The position numbers and the translations under genes were made by a program. The notes below the pieces were generated by a model, which saw only the letters and a program-made list of their open reading frames with translations, ran no database searches and was not told where the DNA came from. From Monomorium pharaonis (Eukaryota; Arthropoda; Insecta; Hymenoptera; Formicidae), in the NCBI RefSeq assembly GCF_013373865.1, contig NC_050472.1, forward strand, positions 26,581,138 through 26,645,137: a DNA stretch of 64,000 bases. Reading direction: 5' to 3'. Position 1 is the stretch's first letter; the number at the start of each line of letters is the position of its first letter. This document shows, piece after piece, positions 11,108 through 24,375 of the stretch.

Positions 11108-14100
11108 AAGCGATTACATCCCTGTAATTCGCCCCTGCGCCCAAGTGCGGTCACCAGAATTTCACTCGCTGTCTCAGCAGTACGAAAAAACGTCAAACAG
11201 AAGGACTTCGTGAGAAGGAATTGTGTACTTCGGTGTCTTCCTACTCGGATAGAACCGATACGTGGCCGGGACCTCAGCCGGAAATTGATCAAGGGTGATC
11301 ACACCCTCGGTTGACGAACTCTCCGGATGAGGCGCGCCGCCCCAGACGAAGGGAGGAGGAGGAGGAGGAGAGTGAGAGTATACGTACGTGTATAGCGAAA
11401 CCGTTGCACGGCGCGAGGCGGACAGGATCGCAGTGGCGACGGTCATGTTTCTCGCGATTCCCCGCGCGATTTCCCGCGCGCGGTTCCGCGTCTTTGTTCC
11501 TACATCGGTCCTGGACCCAAGGATCTGCCGAACGGACTCCGCGACGGCGTTTTCGTACATGTCGTCTCCGTTAGGATTCTCTCAGGACACGTCGCCACTG
11601 CCGTACCGCCGCCTCGACTTCCGAAACGTGCCATAATAACTAACGAGAAGCTGCTTAAAAAAAAAAAACCAACAGCACTAAGTCATCCCGGACGTCATCC
11701 CGTTTCGGGGTGGTCCAGGGTGCACTCCAAGGTACTATGATCTTTTAGTACAAGAGCCGATCGAGCGGCGCGCGACGGTACCGAGGGTCCAACGGGCGAT
11801 CCTCGACCGTTTCGTGCTGACCAGGCTCAACAAACCTAAACTATATATAAATATTATACATAGACACGTCTATCTCCGCTGAACCGCGCTTAAAAGGTTC
11901 CACCCCACTAAAGCCCCCCCCCCTAAATCGTAAAAGCTCCCGTGATGCTTAAAAAGCGAATCGCGCACACACATCAATAACATCCACATAAGCAGGCTCA
12001 TCAGTGATGCGTGTGCGTCGCGCGGTCAACGCGACGAACGAGTTTCACCACCAACGAGTGGTCGCGGACATCGTCTCGCGTTATACGGTTGTTAATTATA
12101 TATACGTACCGAAATCCCCTTCTCCGTGTGTGTGTAAAAGAGACAGACGAACGACGACGCAAACCGTACGGACGTTCTCTCACTTGCGATCAACGTTTCG
12201 CGCGCGAACGACGACAAAGCGACGTTGACAGCTCGCGGACGAGAAACGACGAACGTCGTCGTCGTCGTCGGACGTAACACGTCGGAACAGATACGTACGC
12301 ACACACACGAGAATACACAGATACACGTAAATACACATACATACACATATGTACACATGTACAATACATATATTACAAAACTCATCAGCAGCACACTTTT
12401 AAGGTGAAGAATATAATTGCGCGCAACTTGTGCTCGTCGATAGCACGAAAACTATTAGCTCATAAGCGAACAAACAAAATATAGTTATTACAAACAGTTA
12501 TATTATATATATTATATATACATACAGAGTATGAAGAGTATGACAGAGACAAAAAAAAACGGGCGAAACCCATTCACACTTACACGTTTAACTAAAGGTA
12601 AGTGCGGTAAGCGTGAAAGAGCGAGCATTTTTCGTGAGCAAAGCACGCGACGAAGAAGAGAGAAATAAAAAAAACTAAATGCTAAATATTATATATATTA
12701 TATATATAAATATTATAAATAATGAATATAGGGTCTATGAGACTAGGATAGTTAGGCGAAAGGGAAATACGAGCGAATGCGGAGCGCGCGCCCCCGTAGG
12801 TTTTACGCGATCCCAAGCATTGTCGACGTGAGAATGCGACAGCACAGGTCGAGAAGGTAGAGGAGGACAGGTGCGAACGCGAGAAAGGGAGAGAGAGAGA
12901 GAGAGAGAGACCGAGGGAAAGAACGAATGATGCGAATGATCGTACGAATCAACGACCTTGGGACCGACGTAGACGCGCGGGCGCGCCGTCGAGCGAATGG
13001 GCTGATCGAGTAAACGTGAATGCTTCGTGAGCATCAAGGAGGAGCGAATGCGAAGACGAGAGTGAGATTTTAGAATGGCGTGCTTCAGGTAATCTGAGGT
13101 CCTGTGATCGTTATAAGCGAAATATTTTTTTATTTCCGGGTAATATAATCTGAAACGCGTAAAACTTCTTGCGTCGTTTTGAACTTTTACTTGCAATATA
13201 CCCTTACGTTCTCGCAATACTTAGGATGAAGAATAAGAAGAAGACGAATAGGAAATAAAGAAGGTGGATGAACAAAAAAACAAAGGAACAAAAAGAAAAT
13301 GATACGAAGATGAGGATGACGAGGGAGAGGAAGAATATGAAGAGATAAAAGTCCGTAGGTTTGATCGTGGAGCGAACTTTTAGAGACTCGAGCCAGCCCC
13401 TTTACCCTCCCCTGAAATACTCCTTCTTCACGACGTGGCCCCGTCAATCTCCAAAGCCGACCAAATCTCCCGTCGTCCTGTCCACCTCTCCGAATCTTTG
13501 ACTAAGCTTCAGAATCGTTCGTACTTTCGGTGGGGTTATCTTTCGATGAGACCAGACGAGATGAAGACGAGACGCTGACCGTAAGACACACCGGAGAGAA
13601 TCACATTTGACGTTTCGTTAAAAGAAAATTTTTCGGAGCACAAAAACGCGAGTTTCCAAAAGAAAGTAAAAAAAAAGCCGACTAAAATTTTAAGAAGTTG
13701 TTTTGGGGGGAAAGAAACGAAGAAAAAGGCTAAAGTGCATTGAAAAGTCGATGGGCATTCACCTATGACACGATTCGATTTTTTCGTTTCTTCGAATTTG
13801 GACTAATAGAGTGCGAAATTGATTGGTAGCGTGCCGAAATTGTACACATCTTTGGACATCAACGTCGACCGTGTTACTGTTGTTGTTGTTGTTTCCTTTC
13901 AGAGACTCTCGACGAAACTTTTCCGTTTCTTGACCGGCTCATTTTTTAACATCACCCCCCTCAATCCTCTCGCTTTCCATCTGAAAATTCTCCCTTCATC
14001 TTGTTTCTCCAAAATGTAGATCTTTCAAATTCAGTCAAATAAAATTTCGCCTACGAGTATAACTGGCAAAATCTTTTCTCTCGCCTACGTTTAGAAATCA

Positions 14101-14648
14101 CGTTTTCCGGGTGAACGAACTGTGAGAAATTATCTAACGTAAAAAATTTTCCCATGACGTATGATACGTCCTTCCCATCTTTCATGTCCATTTGTTCGCC
14201 AATTACGAAAATAACCTAACGTCGTCATCTTCGTTGAACGTAAAAGACACGCGCCGAGAAGCCGCCGGATAGCCAGGCTTTTTGACCATCGGGACGAGAG
14301 ATGAAAAGATCACTAAAGAATTCATCGTCAAAGCTACATTTAACGATCGCACTCGCCTCGCGATCGGAACTCGACGGATACGTTTTCTTTCGAAAAGTTT
14401 GCAAAATTGTCAACCTCTCGAAAGCGTTCTCCTCGCCATTGGAATTGATATTTCGCAAAGCTTAAATTCGGAAATTTTAGGAAAATTTATAATCTTTTTC
14501 TGAATTTACCTTGATTTTTTTTGCGAGGGAGAAAGTAAAGTTAGCGAACCTCCTCGAGTTCCGGCGATCGCAACCGCGGGTCGATTCATTGATCGTTATT
14601 ATTAAAGTTTTTGCGTTACAGGGCGTTTTTTCCTCGGATTAAGTAGTA

Positions 14649-14746
14649 TGTAAATACACCTTGATATCACAAGCATAAACTGAGAATTTACTGGTAACTT
14701 AAACGAACGTACATAATGCGAAATAGGGTTAGTTTCTATGTAAATA
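14649..14746 (+). promoter_or_regulatory. Two Pumilio-type motifs in the possible 3' UTR
   Basis: TGTAAATA occurs at 14649-14656 and again at 14739-14746, both preceded by TA. This fits the Pumilio/PUF RNA-binding consensus UGUANAUA. Two copies 90 bp apart in a region that may be a long 3' UTR are suggestive, but the motif is short and could occur by chance. Confidence 0.3.
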
Positions 14747-17422
14747 CCTAAAGCCTGGACGAGTGCATACACCTCGTTCACGCAACCAATGATAATCGTT
14801 TCTTATCGAACCGGAGCTTCTGTTCGTTGTCGGCGCGTGTCCGTGACGATCGGCGATCGCTACCGCCCTCCCCGACCTCGTCGTCGCCCCGAGAGGGGAT
14901 GGATTTCACATCTCCGAGGGAGGGTCGCGTGCGGCAGCGTTCGCTGTCTCTCGGGCATCACCGATCGGGAAATTCTTTTTTTTTCTCGACACTAATACAC
15001 CATATACACTTACACACAGACACACCACACGGCATTGCGATGGATTGTACAGCTACAATAGGAAAACGTCAAAAACACAATCGTCGCACATTTCGACGCC
15101 CACCCAACACCATAGGGATCGATTTTTTCGAGAAATTTTCACGGATAAAAAAATCGCGTGTTGCTTTTCAGATGATAAAAAAAAACTCGCAAACAAAATG
15201 AAACACGTGGTGTAGGTTAGCGTAGGCAAAAGTTTGAAGCGCTTCTGTGCGAGAGATGCGAGCGTGCTGCATAAAATCGAGAATGAAAGAGATATTTGAG
15301 AAAATCTGAAAGAGAGCGGATGCAAAATTCGAGTGCAAAATAGAGAGATTCGGAAATTCGTTTAACAAAAAGGGGAATGCCGGTCAATATCGCGCGGCAA
15401 GATCGAGAATGGACGATTGAGCGAATGAAATAGAATTTAGTTAGGCGGAGAGAGTTGTTATAGCACGTATCGCGCGGACCGAAGCGCGAAGCAAATTCTC
15501 TTTGGAATTAGCGGTGTCATCCGATAATGACTTTCAGGTGAATCGTAATTTCATTTCACGGTCCTTAATCGAGAGCGTCGAGAGATATCGAGAACGGTGC
15601 ACGAAACAGGTAGTAGGAGCGCGAAAGAGCGAAATTAGAACGGAATAAAGGATGGAAAGGTCAGTGTTACTAGTTACCACCATCATCTCACCATCACCAT
15701 TACAAAAAAAAATTTTAATAAAACAACAACGACAAAACAATACAAAAACACTACCGCCACCATCACGTCGAGATCCTTCATGATGATCGCGGTCACATGA
15801 AACGATTGACAGACGACTGTTTTCGACCGGTGCATCCTGCCGTGCGCCGAGGGTTGCTTTTTCAATCGGTAAAGCGATCGGCGGGGTGGGTTTTCGCCGA
15901 CTTTCCGCTGATCGCGATAACACCCCGCGCGAGAAAGAAGATTTCCCGAGGCGCCGGCCCGTGCCCCGCGAACGTGTACCATAATTTTAAATTTAAACGA
16001 AAGGTAATGCAAAAAAAAAACACACACACAAGCGCGTTAAACAATAGATCTAGTAGTGTATGTTCTGTAATCAACTGAGAAGTAAGCGAGGATAAAGATA
16101 AAGAAAAGTAATAATAATAAAAAAATCGCGGGTCACCCCCGCGAAAAAAAGCTACAAAAAAATAATTTACAAATATATTGATTTACATATGCCCGTAACT
16201 CGTAAGGGGGTCGGTGGCGCAAACGCGCCCGCGTGAGATTTTCGGGCCCTACGAAGACGAAGAAGAGAAGAGGAGAGGAGAGGAGAGGAGAGGAGAAGAG
16301 AGGAGACGGCGGGACATGTACACGGCATCCGCGAGCCGCGAGACGCAAGAGGCGAACTCGCGGCCATAAAGCGGAAGCGGATAAAGCGCGAAAGACCGTG
16401 GAAAATCTAAGGAGAGTAACAGACGGTTGGGTCGTCCGTCTTCGTCGCCGAGAGAGGCGGCGAGCCGCGCAGGGAGAGATGCGAAGCAGAGATAAAAAAG
16501 CGGCTGTGAGCAGCGACGAGATACGAAAGAAGAGACGGAGGCTCACAAACGCCTGACGACGGGAGAATCCGGAGAGGAAAAACCCCCGAAGAAAAGAGGC
16601 GTCACGGACGACCCGAAGCCACAAGTGCCCGACCGTAGCCCGCTCGTGGAAACGCGACTAAGTAGTCGAAAAGGGGCCCCACAATGATGATAATTATAAT
16701 AAATAAATATATATACAGAGAGGTATATATATATATATATAATAAAGAAAATCTACAGCGCGACGTCGTCTGCAAAATCGGCCCTACCCATAATCTTAAT
16801 CTCTTCCATGTAAATTTGCTAAATGTTTAAATAATCTAAAAAGTGCCATAGCCCGGATGCGCTGGTGCATACTCCCAGCGCATACACACTTACAAATACG
16901 ACTCGACCTAACACGAATCAAACGGAAAATCCGCGGATACGCGCGTGCAGATGCGCCCGCGACCGCGGTAGAATTGGTAAAGGAACAAATACAGGTGACA
17001 ACAGTGACAGGAACCAACGCAAACAGAAAACACCTCGCGAGATTAGGCGCGATATCTCCCGCGCCGCGACGACACACCTTACACACAAGCTAAATCGAAG
17101 TTGCCCTGATTGACGAGCGTGCAACCCCGCGCGCTCAAACATTTCTCAATACACGAGCACGCGTGCATGCGTGCGTGCGTGCGCGCGTGTTCACCCGCAT
17201 AATACACTGTACAAGAATACAATCTTACACTTCCTACACACTTGAAGCACACTTTGTCTACACTTAATTACACACTTGCTACGGATATGTAAAGCCAATT
17301 AATTTTGTAAATTGTCCAAAAAAGAATTTTTAAAAAGATATATCGATTCGGCCTCGGAACAACGTTATATTTTCGCGCGCGTCATGCAGGAAACGCCGAT
17401 TCGCCTGAGAAAAGCTCGGCGG

Positions 17423-17429
<7 letters not shown>

Positions 17430-17463
<34 letters not shown>

Positions 17464-17483
17464 GAGAGAGAGAGAGAGAGAGG
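17430..17483. repeat. CT run followed by GA run, self-complementary microsatellite
   Basis: About 32 bp of CT repeats, then CGCG, then about 20 bp of GA repeats. The two halves can pair to form a hairpin, unlike the other one-sided GA or CT tracts in the window. Confidence 0.9.
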
Positions 17484-20400
17484 GGGGAAGGCCCTCCTCG
17501 CTTCTCAAGCGGAGACGCGTTCTTCTCGGGCGCCGTTGGAAAAAAAATGATATTGATCGATTTTTTCACGGTAATTTGAGACGCAAAGAGCAAAATTCGC
17601 GGCATGATGTGAAACGGCACACGCGTTTGTGCTCGTAGTGCTACGTGATAATATGTAGAAACGCAGCAAAATTTCGCGGCCTTTGGCATACGTTTGGATG
17701 CAGTACCGATAATGAACGTGTGCGTGCGTACTCGCGTGCGTACACGCGCGAGTGCGCACGCCCAAAACGCGTCCCGGACTTGACACGAGAGTACCCGGAT
17801 GTGACGTGTGGGCGGCCTCTTAGTCGGGCTTGAGTCCCGACGATGGACAGGTGGCGAGGTGCCAGAGAATTTCAAGTCAATGACAAGCGAAAGAGGATAA
17901 GAAAAAGATTTGCGCGACAAAGTGGCGAACCAAGTTGAAAGCCCTTTGATCGGCGAGAAAGAGAAAGGCACCTTGGATGCCACCGCGAGAGAGACCCCTG
18001 TTTCCCCGAGACGCGATAACGAAAGGTGTAATAATAACCACATGAGGAACACACAACCAAGAGGAATGTAGCAGCGGCAATTGCATAAGGGCCGTTGTTC
18101 AAGTGCGGCTTTACAAGCAAAAACCGTTGGTTTGTTTTCGATCGGGTTTTAATTTTTTAATGAAATAATCTCACGACGCGCGGATACATATCACGTACGA
18201 TCGCGCGCTCGCGCGCGCGCGCTCACGCCCAGCGCTATGGAGTTTTGCCGGTGCAGGCAGCTTGTGATTGCAGCACGGCGATATCCGTTGGGATTGCAAA
18301 CGGCACGACGCACGACGTATGTGCATATTATTCGCGGCAGTGTGTATCGTAAGTGCGCAGCATATGATAAAACCGACAGTCTAGCAGTGCGAGCGCCTCG
18401 GCGGCATTCGCGTCTTCACGCGGTGACCCTGACCGAGCCTCCGTGATTAAAAACCGGAATAAGTTGTTTAAATGTCCACTATATAAATGAAAGAGCCATA
18501 GTTGTTAAGGCGGTGGGTCCCGCCGTTCAGCGAGTCGAATCGACCACCATATTCACACACGCACACACACTACACACGCGTTCGTCCTGGCCCCAGAGAG
18601 AGAACACTTCGAGAGAGATGACGGCGGCGAGTCAACGGGGAAAAACGCGCGAGGGAGAGAAAGAGAGACAGGTACACACGGAGATTTCAACGACCGCGAA
18701 AACTATTTGGCAAACCGGCAAAATTCTGAGGCTCCTGGCAGATCGAAACAATCAAGGTAGCCGAGACAATCCGACTTGGAAATTTGGCGTCTAAATGCGA
18801 CGTTCGGTAAGCAAAATTAATAACTTTAGTCCACATTCTCGACATTTTTAACATTAAACGTGACTCTCTCTCTGATTCCTATTCTTATCTCTCCTAAGGA
18901 GAATTCTATTGGCATTCAGTGCCAATCGAAGGGATGAGAATCAGGTGCCGTTAACGTTTAACGTTAGATGTGTGACGAAAGTGTGGATTCTTATCTCGGC
19001 TACCGAGCGGATGGGAAGAATGAGAGAAGTAGGGAAATATCGGGAACGGAGAGCATCCAGAGACTCCAAACCTTATCGAATCGATCGAAGTCGTGAAGAA
19101 GTAGCGACTGCCATGATCCCAATCAATCCATACAACAATAGATAATGGTCGACGGCGACGAGCGTGCGGACCCATCGCGCTGTCTCGTCACGGATAGATC
19201 GCGCAAACGCAACGTGCCGATTATCGGCTCGATCGTATCGCGTGGTCTCCCCGCGGCGAGGCGATACTCTTTTCAAAATATTCTTCATACTTCCGTTCAG
19301 GAGAATGTGTTTCTTTCAACCTGAACCCGAGCAACCCCCCGCATGCGTGCCCGAGGTGAAAAGCCGAGTCCGTTTATTTGGCGTTAAATCGACAAAAAAA
19401 AAAGGAAAGAGAACAACGATAATCGCGCGAAAGACGAAGTGAAATTATCGCTTGTGAAAAATTGCGAAATTTGTCAAAAGCGTAAATACAAATCGGCTTA
19501 AAAAAAAAAAAAAAAAAAAAAAAACATAGAAACACGAAAACGTGTAAGAAACTACTAGTATACCGTCCGCTGAGTGGGTGCCTTCGTCAGGGTTTTCCGT
19601 TACAGTAAACAAACAGTTCTCAAGTATAACTCACAATTAGTAGTGCTATAGTAGGACAGTAATCACAGTGTACCGCAGTTAAACAGTTAAATAAGTAAGT
19701 ATACGGGAAGCACGTGGTCTTTTTCAGTGTCTGCAGAATCTTGTCGTACACCATCTACCGTTAATCGGGTAGTGGCACGACCGGAAGTATACCGGATTCA
19801 TTTCGTGCGCAACTTCCTACCGGAACCTCTTCCGGACCCACGGTTTGGCTAAGCGTTTGCTCTCCCTCCCTATGATCCGATTTTTTCGACATTTCGAACG
19901 ACCGATGCAAAAAGATTCGATCGCGTTATCGAGAGAAAACTTATCCTAAAAGCAAAATTTTTAAAAATCTTCCCAACCTCACCAAACCGGTCGCTCGCAA
20001 CCTTTCCTTTCACGATTCAATCGACATTTAACAAATAAATATGCTAATAAGTGTACTAAGTGTCTGTAGTTTAGCCAACGTGTACGTTGTATACTCTGAG
20101 AGATAGGCGCGAGAAAGCTTGACGAAGAAGAAGAAAATAGGACGCGATGAAGAGAGAGAGATAAGCGGGAGAAAGAGAGAGATAGACGATTGCACGGTGG
20201 AGCCATATTTAACTAACTGATAACAATTAATTAATTACAGTAATCATTCAAGACTTAATTAACAGTTAACCGTACCGCATACACACATGAATAATTATTA
20301 ATTACACGTACTCCAGTATATAAGTAAGAGCCGAGCGGTAGCGCCGCGCATACCGCGCGCACCGCCTCTATCCAATAAAGAAATCGCGGAGGCACTCACT

Positions 20401-21464
20401 ACGGAGATCAACGAGCGGGGACTCTGGGACTCGGGCGCGGATCGGAGGGTGACCTGAACACGCGAGCCGGGATTCCAGATCGAAATTATCCGCCGAGTAC
20501 TCAACAGTGGAAAAAAAAAACGCAAAAAGAGGAAAACGCCAAGTCCGACTCCTCGGACGATCGGTTGTTTCGGCTTTAGGATCGTTTCAGTTCGCTCACA
20601 ACAAGATCGCGACCGCGTACGTTCGGGCAACGCGTGTTCAGGTGTCCCGCACCCCCTGTTACTTTATTGGTCTTTAAAGTGCAACGTTAAGTTATTTCAC
20701 TTACAGCGTTGTTTTTCTACACAATACAAAATACCCTACCACCCGTCCCTACCGGCGAACCAATCCACTTCATCACGCTCCCGCAGGAACAAAGCATCCC
20801 CCTTCACCTACCGCCCCAACCACTCATCCCCCATATACAATGTTGTCTCACGTCCGTTCGCTAGAAACTTGGTTGCGAGTCCAGCGACAGAGCCACGCTC
20901 CGTCTCTCATTGGAGAAAATTAAAAAAGATGTCGGGCAAGCTTTTCCATTTTTAACAAAGAAGAATTCTGGAGTTGGCTTATAGAGAGATTATCGATTTA
21001 GTTCTCAAAAAATGTTTCCGAAAAATTTCTGAAAATTCTTTGCGAAAATGATTCAACTTTTATTGTTATTCTAACGGTGCATTTCGCTCAATGGGACGGA
21101 GCGCGACTTGACCTGGACTTTGAAAAAAAAGCGAACGTTAAGTTTCAGAATTCAGACTTTTACGTACAGTTAGTTACGTAAGTAATACAGCGCAAGTTAT
21201 CGTTAATTTTTGACGCGCAGCCTCGTCGCGACGAGGGTGACTCTAAAAATGTGCACGACCATCTGCACAAATCTTTCCGCGCCGAAGAGCGCGACGAGGA
21301 TGCGCGTGCAGGTTTAATGGTATCGATTGAGTTTGGTCGAAGTCCCCTTTTGGGCAAACACACCGACGCACTTCCGGTCCCGCCGGCCAGCAGCGTTCGA
21401 CAGAAAGGAAAGAAAGCAAGGGAGGGAGGGAAAAATGATCTCGAGTCTCCGAGAAGATCGTGAC

Positions 21465-21465
<1 letters not shown>

Positions 21466-21500
<35 letters not shown>
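21466..21500. repeat. GA microsatellite
   Basis: A GA dinucleotide run in the non-coding stretch, with further purine-rich sequence to about 21700. No gene is supported on it. Confidence 0.85.
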
Positions 21501-21503
<3 letters not shown>

Positions 21504-24012
21504 GGGGGGAAGAGAGGGACCGATCCTCCGTTCGAAATTCAATTCTAGTCAAAAGAGGGTACAAAGCCGAGACGGGTGTCAGCTCGGACAGGCGAAATCG
21601 GTACTTATTTAATGCGAGAAAGAAGAAAGGAGGAGACGGAAAGAAAGAGAGAGAGAGAGAAGAGAGAGAGAAAGAGATGGAAAGAGGAGACTCGAGAGGA
21701 AAAAATTTTCCATGGGATTGCGCGAGCGCATATTTCACTCGGCACGCAGAGAAAAGATGAAGAGGGAAACAAAGAGAATCGACGAATTAAAAAAAAGGGG
21801 AGGAGAAGGAAAAAGAAAACGAAATATGGTGCTGGAGACGCAATCTGTGGAGTCGGCGGGATGGCGGGACCGTACACGAGGAAATATCCGCGTTGCTGAC
21901 AAAACGTAGCCTCTTTTCGTTGTGTCAAACCGCCGGCCAGGATCCGGGCCGATCCTTGTATAAGCAAAAATGACAAACTTTCAAAAAGCAAAAAAAGATG
22001 AATGTACGGTGCGAATGGATCTTTCATGAAGCTTCGATTGTTGTTGTTCCGTCGAGTTTTTCCTTTTGCATATAAAGATACCCACCCTCACGCTTTCCCG
22101 GCGAGGCTGCCGGGCGGGATCTCGCACGTACGTTTCGATACGCTTGAAGAAAAATCGATTCTCGATCGGCGAAAATATGGCAAAAAGCTTGGAACGTAAA
22201 ATGGAGAAAAAAAGTAAAATCGAAAACGAGTCGAGAGCCCGTCAAGCGAGCCCCAGCCTTTCGATACCGCGGTTAACCTACGATTATTATGATTACTATT
22301 AGTTATTAATTATTATCATTATTATTATTATTACAATGAGATTGCCAGAGGGCAATTGGAGGCGTATTTTATAGAGAAACAAAAGGGAGGGGAGAAAGAG
22401 AAAGAAAAAAATCCAGGGAGCAATGCCTCGGTTTAAAGTTCAGATCGTCGAAGCCATAATATGTTACAAAATAATAATTTTTTAAGTGAATCGACGAGAA
22501 GCGGTAGTAAGGGAAGAGAAGCCACGTTTCGAGATTCTCTTTTTTTTTCTTTTCCTTCTTCACGCGGCTCCTTTTCTTTTTGTAATTATACACGTGCACA
22601 CGAAACACGCGTACATACAAAACTCACACTGATTAAGTGCTATTACGTTACTTAGGGAATAAATATTTTGTACAAAAAGTAGAAAACGGAAAACGATACC
22701 GCGTTTTCGAACATTTAATTCCTTCTCTCTTCCTTTATTATTATTACTATTATCGCAATAATAATAATAATTATATCATAGACAATTAGGCATCGAAATT
22801 TTATTGTTGTTAACGATCGCGCGAGATTGGTTTTCATTATGTTTGTTAATTTTTTTTTTCTTTTTAGTTATGCGCGTGGTATCGCACGACTGAGAAAGAC
22901 GGAGATGACGGAGGCAAATTGTCGTTAATTGAGATTTATATGTTTTTCTTCGTTTTTCCTTACGCTAGGTATATCGAATTCGACTCTCGTTTTCTCGATC
23001 TTCTTTTTTTAATTTACGTATCGCGCATGTGTATCGCGCATGTGTATCGTAGAAGTTATTCAAATTTTTATGTTCCTCCTTATACCCCCCTTTTTTACGT
23101 ACAACACCAGTGCACTTTCCTCGTTTAGAAGACGAAGAGTACGGGGACTAATCTCGATCTCACTTTACACGTGTAAATCCCTCGTCGCCGCGGAGATAAA
23201 TCAAGCTCGTTCGAATCGACGAGTCGCGAGGATTGAATTTTATTTCTTCCATGTCCCACATCATACGTACTCCCTAATCTTCTCTTCGCAACGTTTTCGT
23301 TCGCCGAACCGCGAGATTATTAAAGACCACGCTTTTAGTCTCTACGTGACGATTACTTTCGGTCTCGCTATGAGAGAGTTCCTATTTATTAAAGAAAAAA
23401 AATTTAATCGGTAAGAGAAAAACTCGGGGAGAGGGAGAAAAGAGGGAAAAGCGTGGTGGGAAACGCGACGTTCGGCGAGCGAGCTCGTCGAATTTACGTT
23501 TGCTAGTCAGAATTGGTTTAAAAACGATGAAGCAAGCTAGAGAGATTTTTACGGTTAGTTACTGTCTATTATTAATTAATTAATTTGTTAAGCGTAGCCG
23601 TTACGTTAATTAGCGCGCCCCCTCCCCCCACCTCTCATCCAGTGCTGCACTCATTCTGGGGTAAAGTAGGTCAACTTGCACACGTGCACGCACACACGCG
23701 CATATACACGCACATATAATACACGCAATGGTATACAAACTACGGTTCTTTAGTTACTATTCATATATAGATTGAGTCCTCGATTTATACGAAAATTAAT
23801 TGCAGTCCGCCGAGACGTAAGGTCATGTTAAATTTAAGTCACACTTCAACTTATTTTTGTTACGATCTTCCTTTTTATTTTCCTCTCATGCCTTAGACGC
23901 ATACACTCACGCAGGTTTGGCCTGCCGCAACTATTACATAATAGTGTAGTGCCAACACTACCATCACTCCTACTATTACACTTACTGCTACCGCTGTCGC
24001 TAGGAAATCGTT

Positions 24013-24135
24013 AGTATATCGCTATTATTATTATTATTATTAATTATTATTATTATATTATGTTATATATTATATGTTATTATTAAAACAATATTATTAA
24101 TTATTAATATTATTATAATTATTATTATATTATCA
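24013..24135. repeat. ATT/AT-rich trinucleotide repeat region
   Basis: Repeated TTA/ATT units with interruptions. It is of low complexity and carries no coding signal. Confidence 0.85.
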
Positions 24136-24338
24136 GCATCGTATGTATTAGAATCCGTGTTGTAAACTGTTCTGTCTTCGTTCGCGTATGGTACATTAGG
24201 TAAATCGATGTGATACATGTCTAGTTCTCTTTATGTCAATTCGACCGTGATTAGTTCCCTTCTTCACATCCTTTTTTTGTTTCGTAATTCATCTTTCGTA
24301 CATGTGGTTCCTCGCGATCGACGACGGCTTCTTTTGCC

Positions 24339-24375
<37 letters not shown>

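Noticed and set aside
17330..18052. Minus-strand open frame of 240 codons
   Set aside because: It runs through a CT/GA microsatellite, has no recognisable domain and no supporting splice or start context.
10847..24000. let-7 seed sites in the possible long 3' UTR
   Set aside because: By eye I did not find CTACCTC on the plus strand in this interval, so I make no microRNA claim.
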